Notes: generated from the letters alone by a model not told the origin. DNA of 64,000 bases from Nostoc sp. NIES-3756 (GCF_001548375.1 NZ_AP017295.1:5056501-5120500), one strand, 5' to 3'; shown: positions 1-10,951, numbered from the stretch's first letter. Numbers and translations are program-made.

Positions 1-1
1 T

Positions 2-82
2 ACCGACGTAGGTTTATTCCTCAGTTTGTTAATTCAGCAACTAGATAAGTTGACAAGTCCCTATGTGTCTAAGGTAGGTTAA
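2..82 (+). CDS. 3' end of an unidentified CDS (partial)
   Basis: An open frame enters from the left edge and reads 26 residues, ending KLTSPYVSKVG before a TAA at 80-82. It has the composition of a normal protein C-terminus, but nothing in it identifies a family. It lies about 90 bp upstream of the DUF2085 gene on the same strand. It could also be a chance open frame, since only its tail is visible. Confidence 0.35.
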   Translation, partial: TDVGLFLSLLIQQLDKLTSPYVSKVG

Positions 83-170
83 GAATTATCTCACGCAGAG
101 GAGCCAGTGCGTTTGGCGACTCTGCCGACTTAAAGCAACTGGCGTAGCGCAAAGGCGCAAAGGAAAGAAG

Positions 171-674
171 ATGCAAAAGGTGGCTTTAACACAAGAGTTA
201 CAGGTGAATTGGGTAAGTTTTTTTGCTGATTTCCTATTGGTGGGAATGGTGTTTGGGCCTCCTTTTGCTCCTTTTTTGGCTGCGTCTGGTGTTTGGTTGC
301 TTGGGGGTATTGCGGACATCATTTACTTTATGGGTAATCATGTATGTCCGCAGCCTACTATGGGTTTAGAATTAGCACCGCCATTCATCATGGCTGTATG
401 TATGCGCTGTTATGGTACAGTTACAGGTTTGTTAATTACCCGCCTGCTTTATGCTGTCACTGGTGGTAAGGGTGGTTATTGGCTGAGTCAGTATGGTTGG
501 AGTGGTGCGGCTTTAGCCACTGTGTTGATGATGGCTTATCCTGGGGAATTAGCAGCGCAAATTTTTGGTTTATGGAATTTTAATAATTATTTAGTCACGC
601 CTTTTGGTTTGATTACAGGTTTGGCTTGGGGCTTGTTTATGATGCCGATTTTGCATTCTCGGAGGCTAGTTTAA
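171..674 (+). CDS. DUF2085 family integral membrane protein
   Basis: This 167-residue protein has about four hydrophobic segments (residues 15-35, 38-55, 85-105 and 110-160). It carries the cysteine pattern of the DUF2085 family: HVCPQ near residue 59 and CMRCYG near residue 79, suggesting a metal- or disulfide-related site at the membrane. The family has no established function. The ATG at 171 follows a purine-rich AGGAAAGAAG ribosome-binding region. The 65 bp to the downstream hicBA pair contain no obvious terminator. The family assignment rests on the CxRC motif and the membrane layout. Confidence 0.7.
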   Translation: MQKVALTQELQVNWVSFFADFLLVGMVFGPPFAPFLAASGVWLLGGIADIIYFMGNHVCPQPTMGLELAPPFIMAVCMRCYGTVTGLLITRLLYAVTGGKGGYWLSQYGWSGAALATVLMMAYPGELAAQIFGLWNFNNYLVTPFGLITGLAWGLFMMPILHSRRLV

Positions 675-739
675 AGATAAGCTAACATGAAAGTTAGGTA
701 ACTATCTTTAAAGTATTGTTCACTGATAAGGTTCAGTAA

Positions 740-979
740 ATGCAAACTCTAATTCGGCTCAAAGTTGAAAGATTTATTGAAGATGAACAGGAATATTTTG
801 TAGCCACAAGTGATGATTTAGAAGGGCTAGTGGCAGAAGGCAAAACAGTACAAGAGGTTATAGAAATAGCTGAAGATGTAGCTAAGGTATTATTGGAATT
901 AGAGAAAGAAAACAATCATAATTTTTATCTGCAAGATGTACCTTCTCAATTTGAATATCCTCTAATCATGGATGTATAA
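740..979 (+). CDS. hicB: HicB-family antitoxin
   Basis: A 79-residue acidic protein with the degenerate RNase-H-like fold expected of HicB antitoxins: VERFIEDEQEYFVATSDDL, then a helical segment EVIEIAEDVAKVLLELEKE. It should bind and neutralise the HicA toxin encoded immediately downstream and probably autoregulate the operon. The stop codon overlaps the start of hicA by one base (TAATG), the tight coupling usual for these pairs. Here the antitoxin comes first. No separate DNA-binding C-terminal domain is visible, so this is a short DUF1902-like form. Confidence 0.75.
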   Translation: MQTLIRLKVERFIEDEQEYFVATSDDLEGLVAEGKTVQEVIEIAEDVAKVLLELEKENNHNFYLQDVPSQFEYPLIMDV

Positions 980-1200
980 TGGGCAGGCTAGCGGGTTTTT
1001 CTTATCGAGAAGTAACTAGAAAGTTAGGAAAAATAGGTTTTGAGTTTTACCGTGCAGCTAAAGGAGACCATGAAATTTGGTTTAATGCTGAAACCAATCA
1101 GAAAACTACTATTCCTCATCATCGAGAAATTAAAGAGGGAACGCTGCGAAGTATTTTAAAACAAGCTCAAGTTGATGTTGATGTTTTTCTTGAGCTTTAA
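979..1200 (+). CDS. hicA: HicA-family mRNA interferase toxin
   Basis: A 73-residue basic protein with the dsRNA-binding-domain fold of HicA: FSYREVTRKLGKIGFEFYR, then GDHEIW, which contains the conserved catalytic His, then TTIPHH and a C-terminal helix GTLRSILKQAQVD. HicA toxins cleave mRNA independently of the ribosome. The full family length is present and the active-site His is intact, so the toxin looks functional. It is translationally coupled to the antitoxin. Confidence 0.8.
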   Translation: MGRLAGFSYREVTRKLGKIGFEFYRAAKGDHEIWFNAETNQKTTIPHHREIKEGTLRSILKQAQVDVDVFLEL

Positions 1201-1246
1201 GGTTTATAGATTTACTTTATTAACGAAATGTATAGAAAAATGAACA

Positions 1247-2158
1247 TTAATTAGGAGATTTAGCATCATCTGGCAAAATAGCCCCAGCCAAGTCTGCACC
1301 GTCCAGGTTAGCATCAGATAAGTTAGCACCAGTCAGATCAGCACCACGCAGATTAGCATATTTTAAATACGCGCCTTTCAGGTTAACATTACGCAAGTTA
1401 GCTCCCTGTAAGTCAAATCCTGTACAACCACCTGTACGACTAAAACCACGTAGGTCTGCACCACTAAGATTAGCCCCGTTGAGACGAGGACAACCACGAG
1501 CGCCTCTGAGATTTACACCCGTTAAATCAGCCCGTTCTAAGTCTGCACCACCCAAGTCAACACCAACTAAATAACAATTTGAGCATTTCTTAGTTTTGAC
1601 TAAAGTTTCCAAATTCTTACTTGCATCATCAGGCGAACCATTAATATTATTTGCAGAAGCTAAAGGCGTAGAAGTAGTCTGATGTGGTTTTGAAACAGAG
1701 GGAGTTGCAGCACTAGTAGGAATTGGTTGAACCTCTGGTTTGCCTGATTGTTGAAATTTTATAATTCTAGTTCTGGTTTGTTCATTTTCTAAGTTAATAA
1801 TGAAGTTCTGAGTTGGATAGTTTTGTTTACTCAAGTTGACATTAACATCCCCCTTACTAGGGATGATAACTTTAGCATAACCATTACTATCAGTGTACTG
1901 AACTTCAGGCGCTCCTTGAGAAATAAACTGAAGTTTAACTCCATCTAAAGCTTCACCAGTTTCTTTTTGTGTAATGAGTTCTACTATTGCTTTTGGAACT
2001 ACACAAGCTTCTGATTTGAGACCTACAGAACATCTAAATTCTGGAACTGTTACAACAGTAGCGATAGTTCCAGCAATAGCAATTGGAGTTCCTATCACAA
2101 AACCCCATTTAGTAAAGTTAAACTTCTTTTTGTTTTGACTACTGGCGTTTTGGCTCAT
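1247..2158 (-). CDS. Membrane-anchored pentapeptide-repeat protein
   Basis: This 303-residue protein has a short basic N-terminus and one hydrophobic anchor (about residues 19-40). Next comes a carboxypeptidase-regulatory-like beta domain (about 55-135) with [18 protein letters not shown], then a Ser/Thr/Pro linker. About twelve pentapeptide repeats of the A(D/N)LxG type follow (from about residue 200: [18 protein letters not shown] and onward), forming a right-handed beta-helix. The domain order suggests an anchored scaffold or binding protein. Substrate and role are unknown, and pentapeptide proteins are abundant in cyanobacteria. The gene stands alone. Confidence 0.75.
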   Translation of the reverse strand: MSQNASSQNKKKFNFTKWGFVIGTPIAIAGTIATVVTVPEFRCSVGLKSEACVVPKAIVELITQKETGEALDGVKLQFISQGAPEVQYTDSNGYAKVIIPSKGDVNVNLSKQNYPTQNFIINLENEQTRTRIIKFQQSGKPEVQPIPTSAATPSVSKPHQTTSTPLASANNINGSPDDASKNLETLVKTKKCSNCYLVGVDLGGADLERADLTGVNLRGARGCPRLNGANLSGADLRGFSRTGGCTGFDLQGANLRNVNLKGAYLKYANLRGADLTGANLSDANLDGADLAGAILPDDAKSPN

Positions 2159-2591
2159 CTTTTGTTCCGCTTTTAATTACAGTTTAAAAATTTAAAAGAT
2201 ATTTATTAACTTTATTTTTGAGGCTAGGTTGCCGTTTTTTATAGTTTACTGCTCAGTAAGACATACTTAATTAATTCTACTGATGGGTTTTTTAACTTCA
2301 TCCAAGTGTATAATGAACTACATCTTATGTAAATCCCATTAATTATGAAGAAAGTGGTAATTTTTAAACTTCTTTGAGAGTAAAAATAGAAAATACTTAG
2401 TAATGTTTTATGCAATATTTTTTGTATAAGAAAATACGTTATTCAAGATTGAAGGTAAATTGCGATCGCTTTTACCTTCAATGCAAAGTTTGAGTAATAA
2501 TTACGTAAAGACTCAAAGTGAGGAGTCAGAATCATTGGTGATGAGTTTAGTGATTCCTTTCTCCTGCTTACCTTTGCCCTCTTTCGTGCTT
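2159..2591. other. Intergenic region, 433 bp
   Basis: AT-rich spacer between two minus-strand genes. It contains one HIP1 octamer (GCGATCGC near 2462) and A/T-rich stretches that may include the promoter of the pentapeptide-repeat gene. No open frame with coding character, RNA gene or strong hairpin was recognised. Confidence 0.5.
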
Positions 2592-4388
2592 TTACTTAAC
2601 AGATTTAAACCACTCTGTTATCCCTTCAGCTAAAGCCTTAGCTAACTTTTTCTGCTCTTGGGTATCTGTCACCCATTCAAACTCATTAGGATTACTCATA
2701 AAACCCAACTCTAATAATACCGAGGGGGCGGTAGCTGGGCGTGTTAGTGCTAGGTTATTCCAAAATACACCGTAGGAAGGTCTACCGAGTTTATTTACCA
2801 GATAATTGTGCATGAATACGGCGAGGCTTTGGGCTTGGGAATTGTACCAAAATGTACCAACTCCCTTAGTGTTTTCCGCATCGCCATTATCTGGTAGAGA
2901 ATTGTAATGGATAGAGACTGAAATCGCAGGTTCTTCTCTATTGATAATTGCTTGACGCTCAGGTAAGGAAACATCCCTGTCATCCTCCCTCGTCATCACC
3001 ACATTTGCGCCTAATTTCAGCAATTCATCACGCAATAACTTCGATACTGCCAGATTTACGTCCTTTTCTAAATATCCAGTCGGGCCTGATGCGCCAGATT
3101 CTTTACCACCGTGACCAGGATCGAGTAGAATCTTGATACCAGATAAGGGCTTTTGCCTATTTTGCTTGATAACAGGCGCATGGCGTAAAGCTAACACCAG
3201 GGTCGTACCGTCGTATCTCAGCTTATATCCCCACTGTTGAGCTTTTTTGAGGTTGAAGGTGTATTTAACCTCTCCTGAGTTTACCTGCTGCCAATCTAGA
3301 CGAGAAATTAAAGAGTCATCATCCAGGCGAATAATATCTGTTTGGGCAGTAGTGTTGTAGAGTGTCAGGGTGAAAGTTTTTTCTCCTTGTTCCACACTCA
3401 CAGGTACAGGGGTTTGTAGAGGAAAACGCATCTCGGTTGCACCTGGGACTCTTCGATATCCGACACTGCGAATAATTGTCCGTGGCGGAATAGCTCCTGG
3501 GAGAATGCGAGTTTCCTTACTATTAATCCAAGCACCATAATCTAGACGGAACCATTCACCTTCTTTACCTGTAACGGTGGCGCGTGTTCCTTTAGGCAGT
3601 GGCGTAAGTCGAGAGAAGTCGGTACTAGGGCCAGTACGTGCAACTCCTGCGTCTGCTACCACCTCAGCAACTGGTAACTGCGCGGGTGAGAGAATTGTAA
3701 TTTTACCAGTCCCTGGTTGAGTTATTGTCTTACCATTAAGTATCAGTTGAAACTGAGGTTGCCCCAACTCTATTTCCTTCCCTGCATCTAAGACAACTTG
3801 CCCATTTACGGAAGAGCCAGGCTGTAACAATGTTGTGCAACCTTGGTAAGTTCCCACGCTAGACTGGTTAGTGGGTTGATTCTGCCCTGTCAAGGCTGCC
3901 AAATTATTTGGTAGTTGTGCTTGTTGTTGGGGTAAGAGTGCCACAGTTTGATTAGCCAGTTTCACGGATACACTAGCGTTAGGGGATGCAACTGCACTAA
4001 AACAAACTAGTTCTCCCGGTAGTCTGGCAATGTCGGAAGTTGGAGTTAAAGAACCTTTAGCAAAAGCTAAACCTTGGGGTATCTCTGGTTGATTACTCAC
4101 CCTTGTCACCTTAATCTGAAGCGTTTGACCTTGGTGAGTGATGGTAAAAATATTCTCTCCTAACTGTAGGGGAAAACTTGGTGCAAAATGACCTGAGCGA
4201 CTACGAGTAATTGGCTTACCATTGATGAGAACTTGTCCATTTGGTGATGCTGTGCCAATAAAAAAGATTTTTTCTGCACTAGTCTGGTGGTTTGTCGGGG
4301 GATAAACAACTTTGAGAGGTGAGGAAGCCAAAGCAACTGAGGAGGTGATAAGGAAGCTTAAGATTACTGGTATGAGGAATTTTTTCAC
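2592..4388 (-). CDS. N-acetylmuramoyl-L-alanine amidase (Amidase_3) with SH3-like domain
   Basis: A 598-residue exported protein with a signal peptide (about 1-21, ending SSVALA). A beta-rich N-terminal region is followed by a bacterial SH3-like domain (about 245-300, with VARTGPSTDFSRL and GEWFRLDYG), an AMIN-like region, and the C-terminal zinc amidase catalytic domain from about 415. The zinc and catalytic residues are visible: His in LLDPGHGGKESG, Glu in GYLEKDVN, His in SIHYNS and Glu in LLELGFMSNP. It should cleave the amide bond between MurNAc and the stem peptide, acting in cell separation or septal remodelling. Related AmiC enzymes in Nostoc drill septal nanopores, but this protein is not shown to be that one. 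Confidence 0.88.
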   Translation of the reverse strand: MKKFLIPVILSFLITSSVALASSPLKVVYPPTNHQTSAEKIFFIGTASPNGQVLINGKPITRSRSGHFAPSFPLQLGENIFTITHQGQTLQIKVTRVSNQPEIPQGLAFAKGSLTPTSDIARLPGELVCFSAVASPNASVSVKLANQTVALLPQQQAQLPNNLAALTGQNQPTNQSSVGTYQGCTTLLQPGSSVNGQVVLDAGKEIELGQPQFQLILNGKTITQPGTGKITILSPAQLPVAEVVADAGVARTGPSTDFSRLTPLPKGTRATVTGKEGEWFRLDYGAWINSKETRILPGAIPPRTIIRSVGYRRVPGATEMRFPLQTPVPVSVEQGEKTFTLTLYNTTAQTDIIRLDDDSLISRLDWQQVNSGEVKYTFNLKKAQQWGYKLRYDGTTLVLALRHAPVIKQNRQKPLSGIKILLDPGHGGKESGASGPTGYLEKDVNLAVSKLLRDELLKLGANVVMTREDDRDVSLPERQAIINREEPAISVSIHYNSLPDNGDAENTKGVGTFWYNSQAQSLAVFMHNYLVNKLGRPSYGVFWNNLALTRPATAPSVLLELGFMSNPNEFEWVTDTQEQKKLAKALAEGITEWFKSVK

Positions 4389-4462
4389 AGGATTATCACA
4401 GAAGCGTATTAACTATGTGACTGTGGCACAATGACGGGATGTCTTTTGAAAGGTATTGTTAG

Positions 4463-6124
<1,662 letters not shown>

Positions 6125-6151
6125 GGTATTTCTAGAACATAAATCATCTAT

Positions 6152-6184
6152 CTTGTGGGGTGGGCAAAATGCCCATCCTCCAAG
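6152..6184. terminator. Hairpin downstream of pyrG
   Basis: An inverted repeat with TGGGCA / TGCCCA around an AAA loop, extended by GGGG / CCTCC, lies 28 bp after the pyrG stop. No long T-run follows directly, so it may be a stabilising 3' hairpin or a repeated element rather than a classical Rho-independent terminator. Confidence 0.4.
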
Positions 6185-6374
6185 AAATTTGAATGTTTTT
6201 TATGGGAAAATATCCTCCACAGCCCTTAACTTATGCCCATATAACTTTTCATAAAATTTAAGATTAATTTTGGGATTTTGAAGTAACATTGGGCAACATT
6301 AACTTAGAACGTCAGCATATTTCATCACATACAGGGTAAGCATCATTCATGAAGTTCGGACTTGAGGAGCTGGT

Positions 6375-6797
6375 GTGGCGTACTGGGTGAAAATTCTCTA
6401 TGACAGGAAAGAATATGTGATCAATTTTGAGCGCGTAAATGCTTTTTGTTATGAAAAGAACGGCAGAGTAACATTTTGGTTGCCAGATAGTGCCATTCCT
6501 ATTGTAATTAATCCCCAAACTAACTTAGAGGACTATCACAAAATTCTGGAATATCTAGACAAAGTGACAGGCTTAGAAGTGGAAAATACCCATTGGGTTA
6601 AAATTAATTACGAAAGAAATGAATATGTAATCAATCTCAACTGCATTAGTTCTTTTTGCCAAGAAGCAAACGGCAGAATCACATTTTGGCTCCCCGATGG
6701 CACTATTCCTATAATTATCAACCCCGTAAGTAATCCAGATTCGTATGGAAAAGTTTTGGACTACGTACAGAAGACTACAGGATATTCTTTTTCTTAG
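6375..6797 (+). CDS. Small protein built from two tandem copies of a ~65-residue unit
   Basis: The 140-residue product consists of two near-duplicate halves. Residues about 2-66 (YWVKILYDRKEYVINFERV to YLDKVTGLE) are repeated at about 73-137 (HWVKINYERNEYVINLNCI to YVQKTTGYS). Each half carries the pattern RxTFWLPD(S/G)xIPIxINP. The predicted fold is beta-rich with a C-terminal helix. I do not recognise a family. The start is the GTG at 6375, preceded by TTGAGGAG as ribosome-binding site. It stands alone between pyrG and the glucokinase gene. Confidence 0.7.
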   Translation: MAYWVKILYDRKEYVINFERVNAFCYEKNGRVTFWLPDSAIPIVINPQTNLEDYHKILEYLDKVTGLEVENTHWVKINYERNEYVINLNCISSFCQEANGRITFWLPDGTIPIIINPVSNPDSYGKVLDYVQKTTGYSFS

Positions 6798-6895
6798 TCA
6801 TTAGTCATTAGTCAATAAGTCCACAGTCAATAGTCAATAGTCCACAGCACATATTCGCTTTTAATTACGAATTACGAATTACGAATTACGAATTA
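6797..6895. repeat. Short tandem repeats (TAGTCAT/TAGTCAA heptads and ATTACGAA octads)
   Basis: Heptad-type repeats (AGTCATTAGTCATTAGTCAA, then AGTCAATAGTCAATAGTCC) are followed by about four copies of the octad ATTACGAA at about 6864-6890. The octad array runs into the end of the glucokinase gene and supplies its last codons and stop. Such arrays are widespread in Nostocales intergenic DNA. Confidence 0.8.
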
Positions 6896-7778
6896 ATTTC
6901 TCCCATGCCAACTTCGCTGCACCCACCATACCTGCTGAGTTGCCTAATTCTGCTGGAAGGATTTGTAACCCTGTGCGAGATGTGTACATGACTCGCTTTT
7001 CCAGTTCTGCTTTGAGGGTGGGAAAGAAAAATTCAAAGCTAGCACTCACACCACCACCAAGGACGATCGCTTCTGGGGTTAAAATATAAATTAAGCTGGA
7101 TAAACCTATACCTAAATCTCTACCATATTCTCGCCAAAATGCTAAAGCCTCTACATCACCCTCTTTAGCTAACAAACCTAACTCGGCAGGTTCCTTACCT
7201 GTACGGCGACGAATAGCTTTGATTGAAGTGTATTGTTCTAAAGAGCCTTGATTACCACTCTTACACATAGGGCCATCGGGTTGGAGTGTAATTAATCCCA
7301 GTTCTCCCGCCGCACCGCGATGTCCGACAAATAATTTACCACCTAAAAAAATTGCCCCGCCTACACCAGTTCCCAAGGTTAACATTATAAAATTTTTGTA
7401 CTGGCGACCGGCTCCTAACCATGCTTCTGCTATTCCCGCACAGTTAGCATCATTTTCAATTACCGCAGGCTTGCCAATTTTCGCTTCTAACCAGTCAGCC
7501 AAAGGGACATTTACCCATTGCGGCAAATTAATGGCAATTTGAGCAATACGTCCTTTCGCATCAGCCGGGCCGGGAGTACCTACACCAATAGCTATAGTTT
7601 GATTATCGGGGTCAATTTGGGCGATCGCATCCACCATCGCCATAAAAACCACTTCTGGTATTGCAGGTTGGGGAGTTGCTACAGTCAAAGATTGTAAACA
7701 AGTACCATCTTGACTAAATCGCCCTAGTTTAATAGCTGTTCCCCCCAAGTCAATGCCAATTACTTGAGTATCTGCCAC
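6879..7778 (-). CDS. ROK-family sugar kinase (probable glucokinase)
   Basis: A 299-residue kinase with the phosphate-binding motif IGIDLGGTAIKLG at the N-terminus, the sugar-binding motif ENDANCAGIAEAWLGAG, then MLTLGTGVGGAIF and a C-terminal LGGGVSAS. It should phosphorylate glucose or a related sugar with ATP or polyphosphate. The usual ROK zinc motif CxCGxxGCxE is altered here to CKSGNQGSLE, so only one of the three cysteines remains while the Glu is kept. The GTG start at 7778 has GAGG eight bases upstream and gives the usual ROK N-terminus; an in-frame start at 7805 adds nine residues. The stop lies inside an octad repeat. Confidence 0.85.
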   Translation of the reverse strand: MADTQVIGIDLGGTAIKLGRFSQDGTCLQSLTVATPQPAIPEVVFMAMVDAIAQIDPDNQTIAIGVGTPGPADAKGRIAQIAINLPQWVNVPLADWLEAKIGKPAVIENDANCAGIAEAWLGAGRQYKNFIMLTLGTGVGGAIFLGGKLFVGHRGAAGELGLITLQPDGPMCKSGNQGSLEQYTSIKAIRRRTGKEPAELGLLAKEGDVEALAFWREYGRDLGIGLSSLIYILTPEAIVLGGGVSASFEFFFPTLKAELEKRVMYTSRTGLQILPAELGNSAGMVGAAKLAWEKLIRNS

Positions 7779-7902
7779 TTTCAATTCCTCACACCAAACC
7801 ACCAAGACTGAAAAAGGGATTAGAGGCTAATGTTTTTGCTCATCCTCTTAAGTCAACTCTTTTTCAACTAGGTGGATATTTTAAATACAAAGTAGTATTG
7901 TA

Positions 7903-7976
7903 GTTCGTAGTGAGTGATTTATCACTCACAGCCTAAATACTTTGCTTTATCAGGACTAAAGTCCTTACTACAAACT
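7903..7976. repeat. Dispersed inverted-repeat element (copy 1)
   Basis: It begins GTTCGTAGT and ends ACTACAAAC, so the ends are inverted repeats. Inside are GTGAGTGATttATCACTCAC and AGGACTAAAGTCCT. A shorter relative lies at 25,001-25,054 with the same GTTCGTAGTA and AGGACTAAAG.TCTTACTACAAAC parts. It is non-coding and MITE-like in character. Confidence 0.6.
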
Positions 7977-8168
7977 ATTTTCTCGGCTAAAAAACTCTTG
8001 GTTATCAGTTTTTTTGGTTGTAACTCTTAAATTTGTAACAAAGCTAGTACGAAAACTAGAATGTTCCTGTGCAACTGTAACTGGCGCACCTTTTAAAATT
8101 CCCGCCAGCGCCACAGAAAGCATAAACCCACCAGCCGCCGCCGCTATTAACGAAATGTTATCTTTCAC
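7968..8168 (-). CDS. Small single-span membrane or exported protein, unknown
   Basis: A 66-residue frame beginning MKDNISLIAAAAGGFMLSVALAGILKG with a GTG start at 8168. The first 27 residues form one hydrophobic segment consistent with a membrane anchor or signal sequence. The remainder is polar and basic (NLRVTTKKTDNQEFFSREN). Its 3' end runs into a dispersed repeat. I recognise no family. The good hydrophobic N-terminus makes it more likely real than a chance frame. Confidence 0.45.
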   Translation of the reverse strand: MKDNISLIAAAAGGFMLSVALAGILKGAPVTVAQEHSSFRTSFVTNLRVTTKKTDNQEFFSRENSL

Positions 8169-8196
8169 TTGAATCTCTCAGTAATTAATATCTAAA

Positions 8197-8281
8197 GTTC
8201 ATAGTCCATAGTCCATAGTCCATAGTGAAAAACCTTGATTTTTAGCTGTTGACTATTGACTGTTGACTAATGACTATTGAC
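8197..8281. repeat. Heptad tandem repeats (CATAGTC / TTGACTA)
   Basis: Repeated CATAGTC heptads at about 8200-8225 are followed by GTTGACTATTGACTGTTGAC and TAATGACTATTGAC. They fill the gap between a small membrane protein and the ABC permease, and the permease stop codon sits at their edge. Confidence 0.75.
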
Positions 8282-9171
8282 TACTTCCGATTTTCTCCCC
8301 GCAAACGCGGATTGACAAATTCATTTAGCCCTTCACCAAGTAGTGATAACCCTACCACCATTAATGTCATTGCTAAACCAGGGAAAAGTGTAGTCCACCA
8401 AATCCCAGTCGGTAGTCCTTCTAGAGCTTGTTTTAAATCGTAGCCCCATTCTGGAACATCCTCCGGTAATCCTAGCCCTAAAAAGCCTAAACCGCCTAGT
8501 ACCAAAATCGCATCGGCGGCGTTGAGGGTGAAAAGTACGGGTACACTTTGAATGACGTTGAAAAATAGATATCGAGAAAGCACAGTCCAAGTAGAAGCGC
8601 CCATTGCTTGCGCGGCTTCAATGAAGACTTCGGTTTTGACGCTGACGGTGTGGTTACGCACAACGCGGTAGTATTGGGGAATGTATGCAATACTAATTGC
8701 GATCGCTGCATTTAATATTCCCCTACCTACTATAAATGCTAGTGTTACTGACAGTAGCAATCCCGGTAAAGTATAAATGCTATCCATAATAAATAGAAGC
8801 AATTTATCTAACTTACCGCCCAGATAGCCACTCACCATCCCTAAAGGCACACCAATCAACATACTCAATGCTGTAGCTAAAATTACCACTTTTAATGCAG
8901 CTTGAGCGCCAAATATAGTGCGGGAAAATACATCATGTCCTAATAGAGTTGTACCAAACCAGTGTTGAGCCGATGGTGGTACTTGAGGACTGTTGTTTAA
9001 AAACTTTGTTGGGTCTTGTAGCCATCCCCAAGCCTGAAATACAGGTGCAAAGAATGCTAAGAAGATGAAAAATAGGGTAATGCTTAACCCAATTAACATT
9101 AATTTGTGAGAAAGGTTGGGATTTTTGATAAAGAGTCCCAATTTAGGCAACTTACGTTTAGTGATGGTCAT
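8281..9171 (-). CDS. ABC transporter permease, DppC/OppC type
   Basis: A 296-residue inner-membrane permease with the OppC_N segment (about residues 20-70), then five further membrane spans. The binding-protein-dependent transport signature is in the cytoplasmic loop: EAAQAMGASTWTVLSRYLFFNVIQSV, where EAA...G contacts the ATPase. The family imports di- and oligopeptides or nickel with a second permease, two ATPases and a binding protein. None of those partners is adjacent, so this gene is an orphan. The substrate cannot be inferred. Confidence 0.9.
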   Translation of the reverse strand: MTITKRKLPKLGLFIKNPNLSHKLMLIGLSITLFFIFLAFFAPVFQAWGWLQDPTKFLNNSPQVPPSAQHWFGTTLLGHDVFSRTIFGAQAALKVVILATALSMLIGVPLGMVSGYLGGKLDKLLLFIMDSIYTLPGLLLSVTLAFIVGRGILNAAIAISIAYIPQYYRVVRNHTVSVKTEVFIEAAQAMGASTWTVLSRYLFFNVIQSVPVLFTLNAADAILVLGGLGFLGLGLPEDVPEWGYDLKQALEGLPTGIWWTTLFPGLAMTLMVVGLSLLGEGLNEFVNPRLRGENRK

Positions 9172-9308
9172 GAGCGATCGCCTGCATAGCGCAAGATACG
9201 CTGACCATTTTACATACCAAAGTGGGGATTGGGTATTTCAGTTATCAGTGATCAATGTAATAGGAACACAACTGATAACTGATTAAGTACCCAATACCTA
9301 CCTAATCC

Positions 9309-10679
9309 TTAAAGATTACTTTCAATTAACTGACGATATTCGCTCTTTTGCTTCACACCTTTAACTTCTTTTACCAGTTCTTTATCTTTGAAAAACTGGA
9401 CGGTTGGTGTTCCTGTTACGTTAGCATTTTCAGCAATATCGCGGTCTTTGTCGATGTCAATTTCCACAAAGTGAATTTTGCCGTCATATTCATCCACTAC
9501 CTTATTTAAGATTGGCTTGAGGGTATGACAAGGCCCACAACCGGGAGAAACGTATTTGACAATCAGTAGGCGATCGCTTTCATGGAATAATTTCCGTAGA
9601 GCATAGCCACCAGCATGGCGTGTTCCATTCAAATCAAATTCCGCCGCTTGTTCGGCTTCGGTTTTCTGTGCTACTGGCTGATGTTCTAACTCATTATTTA
9701 TTGTTGGTTCTTGGTGGAACTCTTGAATCAAACCATTAACAGACAACCAACGTTCCGCCAACAACGCCGCCGCACATCCACTACCCGCAGCCGTAATTGC
9801 TTGGCGATACTCATGGTCTTGCACATCGCCTGCTGCAAAAACACCCTCTACACTGGTTTCTGGTGAACCGTGTTTAGTAACAACATAACCAATTTCATCC
9901 AGTTCTAGTTGTCCCTTAAACAAGGATGTGTTGGGAGTGTGACCAATAGCGTAAAACAAACCCTTTGCGTGCAGTTTGGTTTCTTCCCCAGTCTTATTAT
10001 TGCGGACTGTCACCCCATCCATGTGACCATTACCGAACACATCAACTACTTCTGTGTTCCAATACACCTGAATCTTGGGATTACTCAAAACGCGGTCTTG
10101 CATAGCTTTAGAAGCCCGCATTTTTTCAGAACGCACCAACAAATTAACTTTCGAGCCGTATTTAGTTAAGTATATTGACTCTTCCGCCGCCGAGTCGCCA
10201 GCACCAATTACAGCCAATTCCGCACCGTGGAAAATGGGGGTTGCACCATCACAAATTGCACAAGCAGAAATCCCGTGACTCCAAAATTGATGCTCACTAG
10301 GTAAACCCAAACGTCTTGCTGTTGCACCAGTGGCGATAATAATACTATGCGCCTTAACTTCCCTTTCATCTGAGCGCACAGTGAATGGACGCTGACTTAA
10401 ATCAACATATGTGACATCTTCAGTATATAACTCAGCCCCCCACCGCTCCGCCTGAGCCTTCATCCGATCCATTAATTCTGGCCCAGTAATCCCTTGAGGA
10501 AACCCAGGAAAATTCTCTACCTCAGTCGTTGTCATGAGCTGCCCACCAGGCAAACCCCCAGCTTGGAAACCTTCAAATACAACGGGTTTTAGGTTAGCTC
10601 TCGCCGCATAGATAGCCGCCGTGTACCCTGCTGGCCCAGAACCGATAATTACTAAGTTTTCTACAGTTGGGTTAGACAT
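9309..10679 (-). CDS. NADPH-thioredoxin reductase C (NTR-thioredoxin fusion)
   Basis: The 456-residue fusion has an N-terminal thioredoxin reductase (about 1-315) and a C-terminal thioredoxin (about 345-456). The FAD motif [18 protein letters not shown] opens the protein, the redox pair is CAIC at about 135-138, the NADPH motif is [11 protein letters not shown], and the second FAD motif is GVFAAGDV. The thioredoxin domain has CGPC near residue 380 in the NTRC-typical context [12 protein letters not shown]. In cyanobacteria and plastids NTRC uses NADPH to reduce 2-Cys peroxiredoxins and so supports peroxide detoxification. Both redox centres are intact. Confidence 0.95.
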   Translation of the reverse strand: MSNPTVENLVIIGSGPAGYTAAIYAARANLKPVVFEGFQAGGLPGGQLMTTTEVENFPGFPQGITGPELMDRMKAQAERWGAELYTEDVTYVDLSQRPFTVRSDEREVKAHSIIIATGATARRLGLPSEHQFWSHGISACAICDGATPIFHGAELAVIGAGDSAAEESIYLTKYGSKVNLLVRSEKMRASKAMQDRVLSNPKIQVYWNTEVVDVFGNGHMDGVTVRNNKTGEETKLHAKGLFYAIGHTPNTSLFKGQLELDEIGYVVTKHGSPETSVEGVFAAGDVQDHEYRQAITAAGSGCAAALLAERWLSVNGLIQEFHQEPTINNELEHQPVAQKTEAEQAAEFDLNGTRHAGGYALRKLFHESDRLLIVKYVSPGCGPCHTLKPILNKVVDEYDGKIHFVEIDIDKDRDIAENANVTGTPTVQFFKDKELVKEVKGVKQKSEYRQLIESNL

Positions 10680-10783
10680 GATATATATACGAACTCATAA
10701 CGACTACGTTTAATATAGCATAACAATTTGTCATTAGTCATTAGTCCATAGTTGTTAGTTATTCTCCTCTGCTTCCCCTCCTG

Positions 10784-10951
10784 GGCTACGGTGTACACAC
10801 ATCTCTACATTGGGTAGAAAATATGGTTTGATCCCCTAAATCCCCCTTAAAAAGGGGGACTTTGATTATAATTCCCCCTTTTTTAAGGGGGGTTAGGGGG
10901 GATCAAAACGCCCTTCGGCAACTTTATCAGACTTGTGTGTACACCGTAGCC
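10784..10951. mobile_element. MITE-like nested inverted-repeat element, 168 bp
   Basis: Perfect 18-bp terminal inverted repeats (GGCTACGGTGTACACACA at 10784-10801 and its complement at 10934-10951) enclose a second inverted repeat at about 10827-10908. In the inner one, TTTGATCCCC/CCCTTAAAAAGGGGG pairs with CCCCCTTTTTTAAGGGGGG/GGGGATCAAA. There is no coding capacity. The structure is that of a non-autonomous miniature element. Target duplications are not obvious. Confidence 0.65.

Noticed and set aside
86..322. 78-codon minus-strand frame at the left edge
   Set aside because: It lies opposite the DUF2085 gene and its sequence has no protein-family character.
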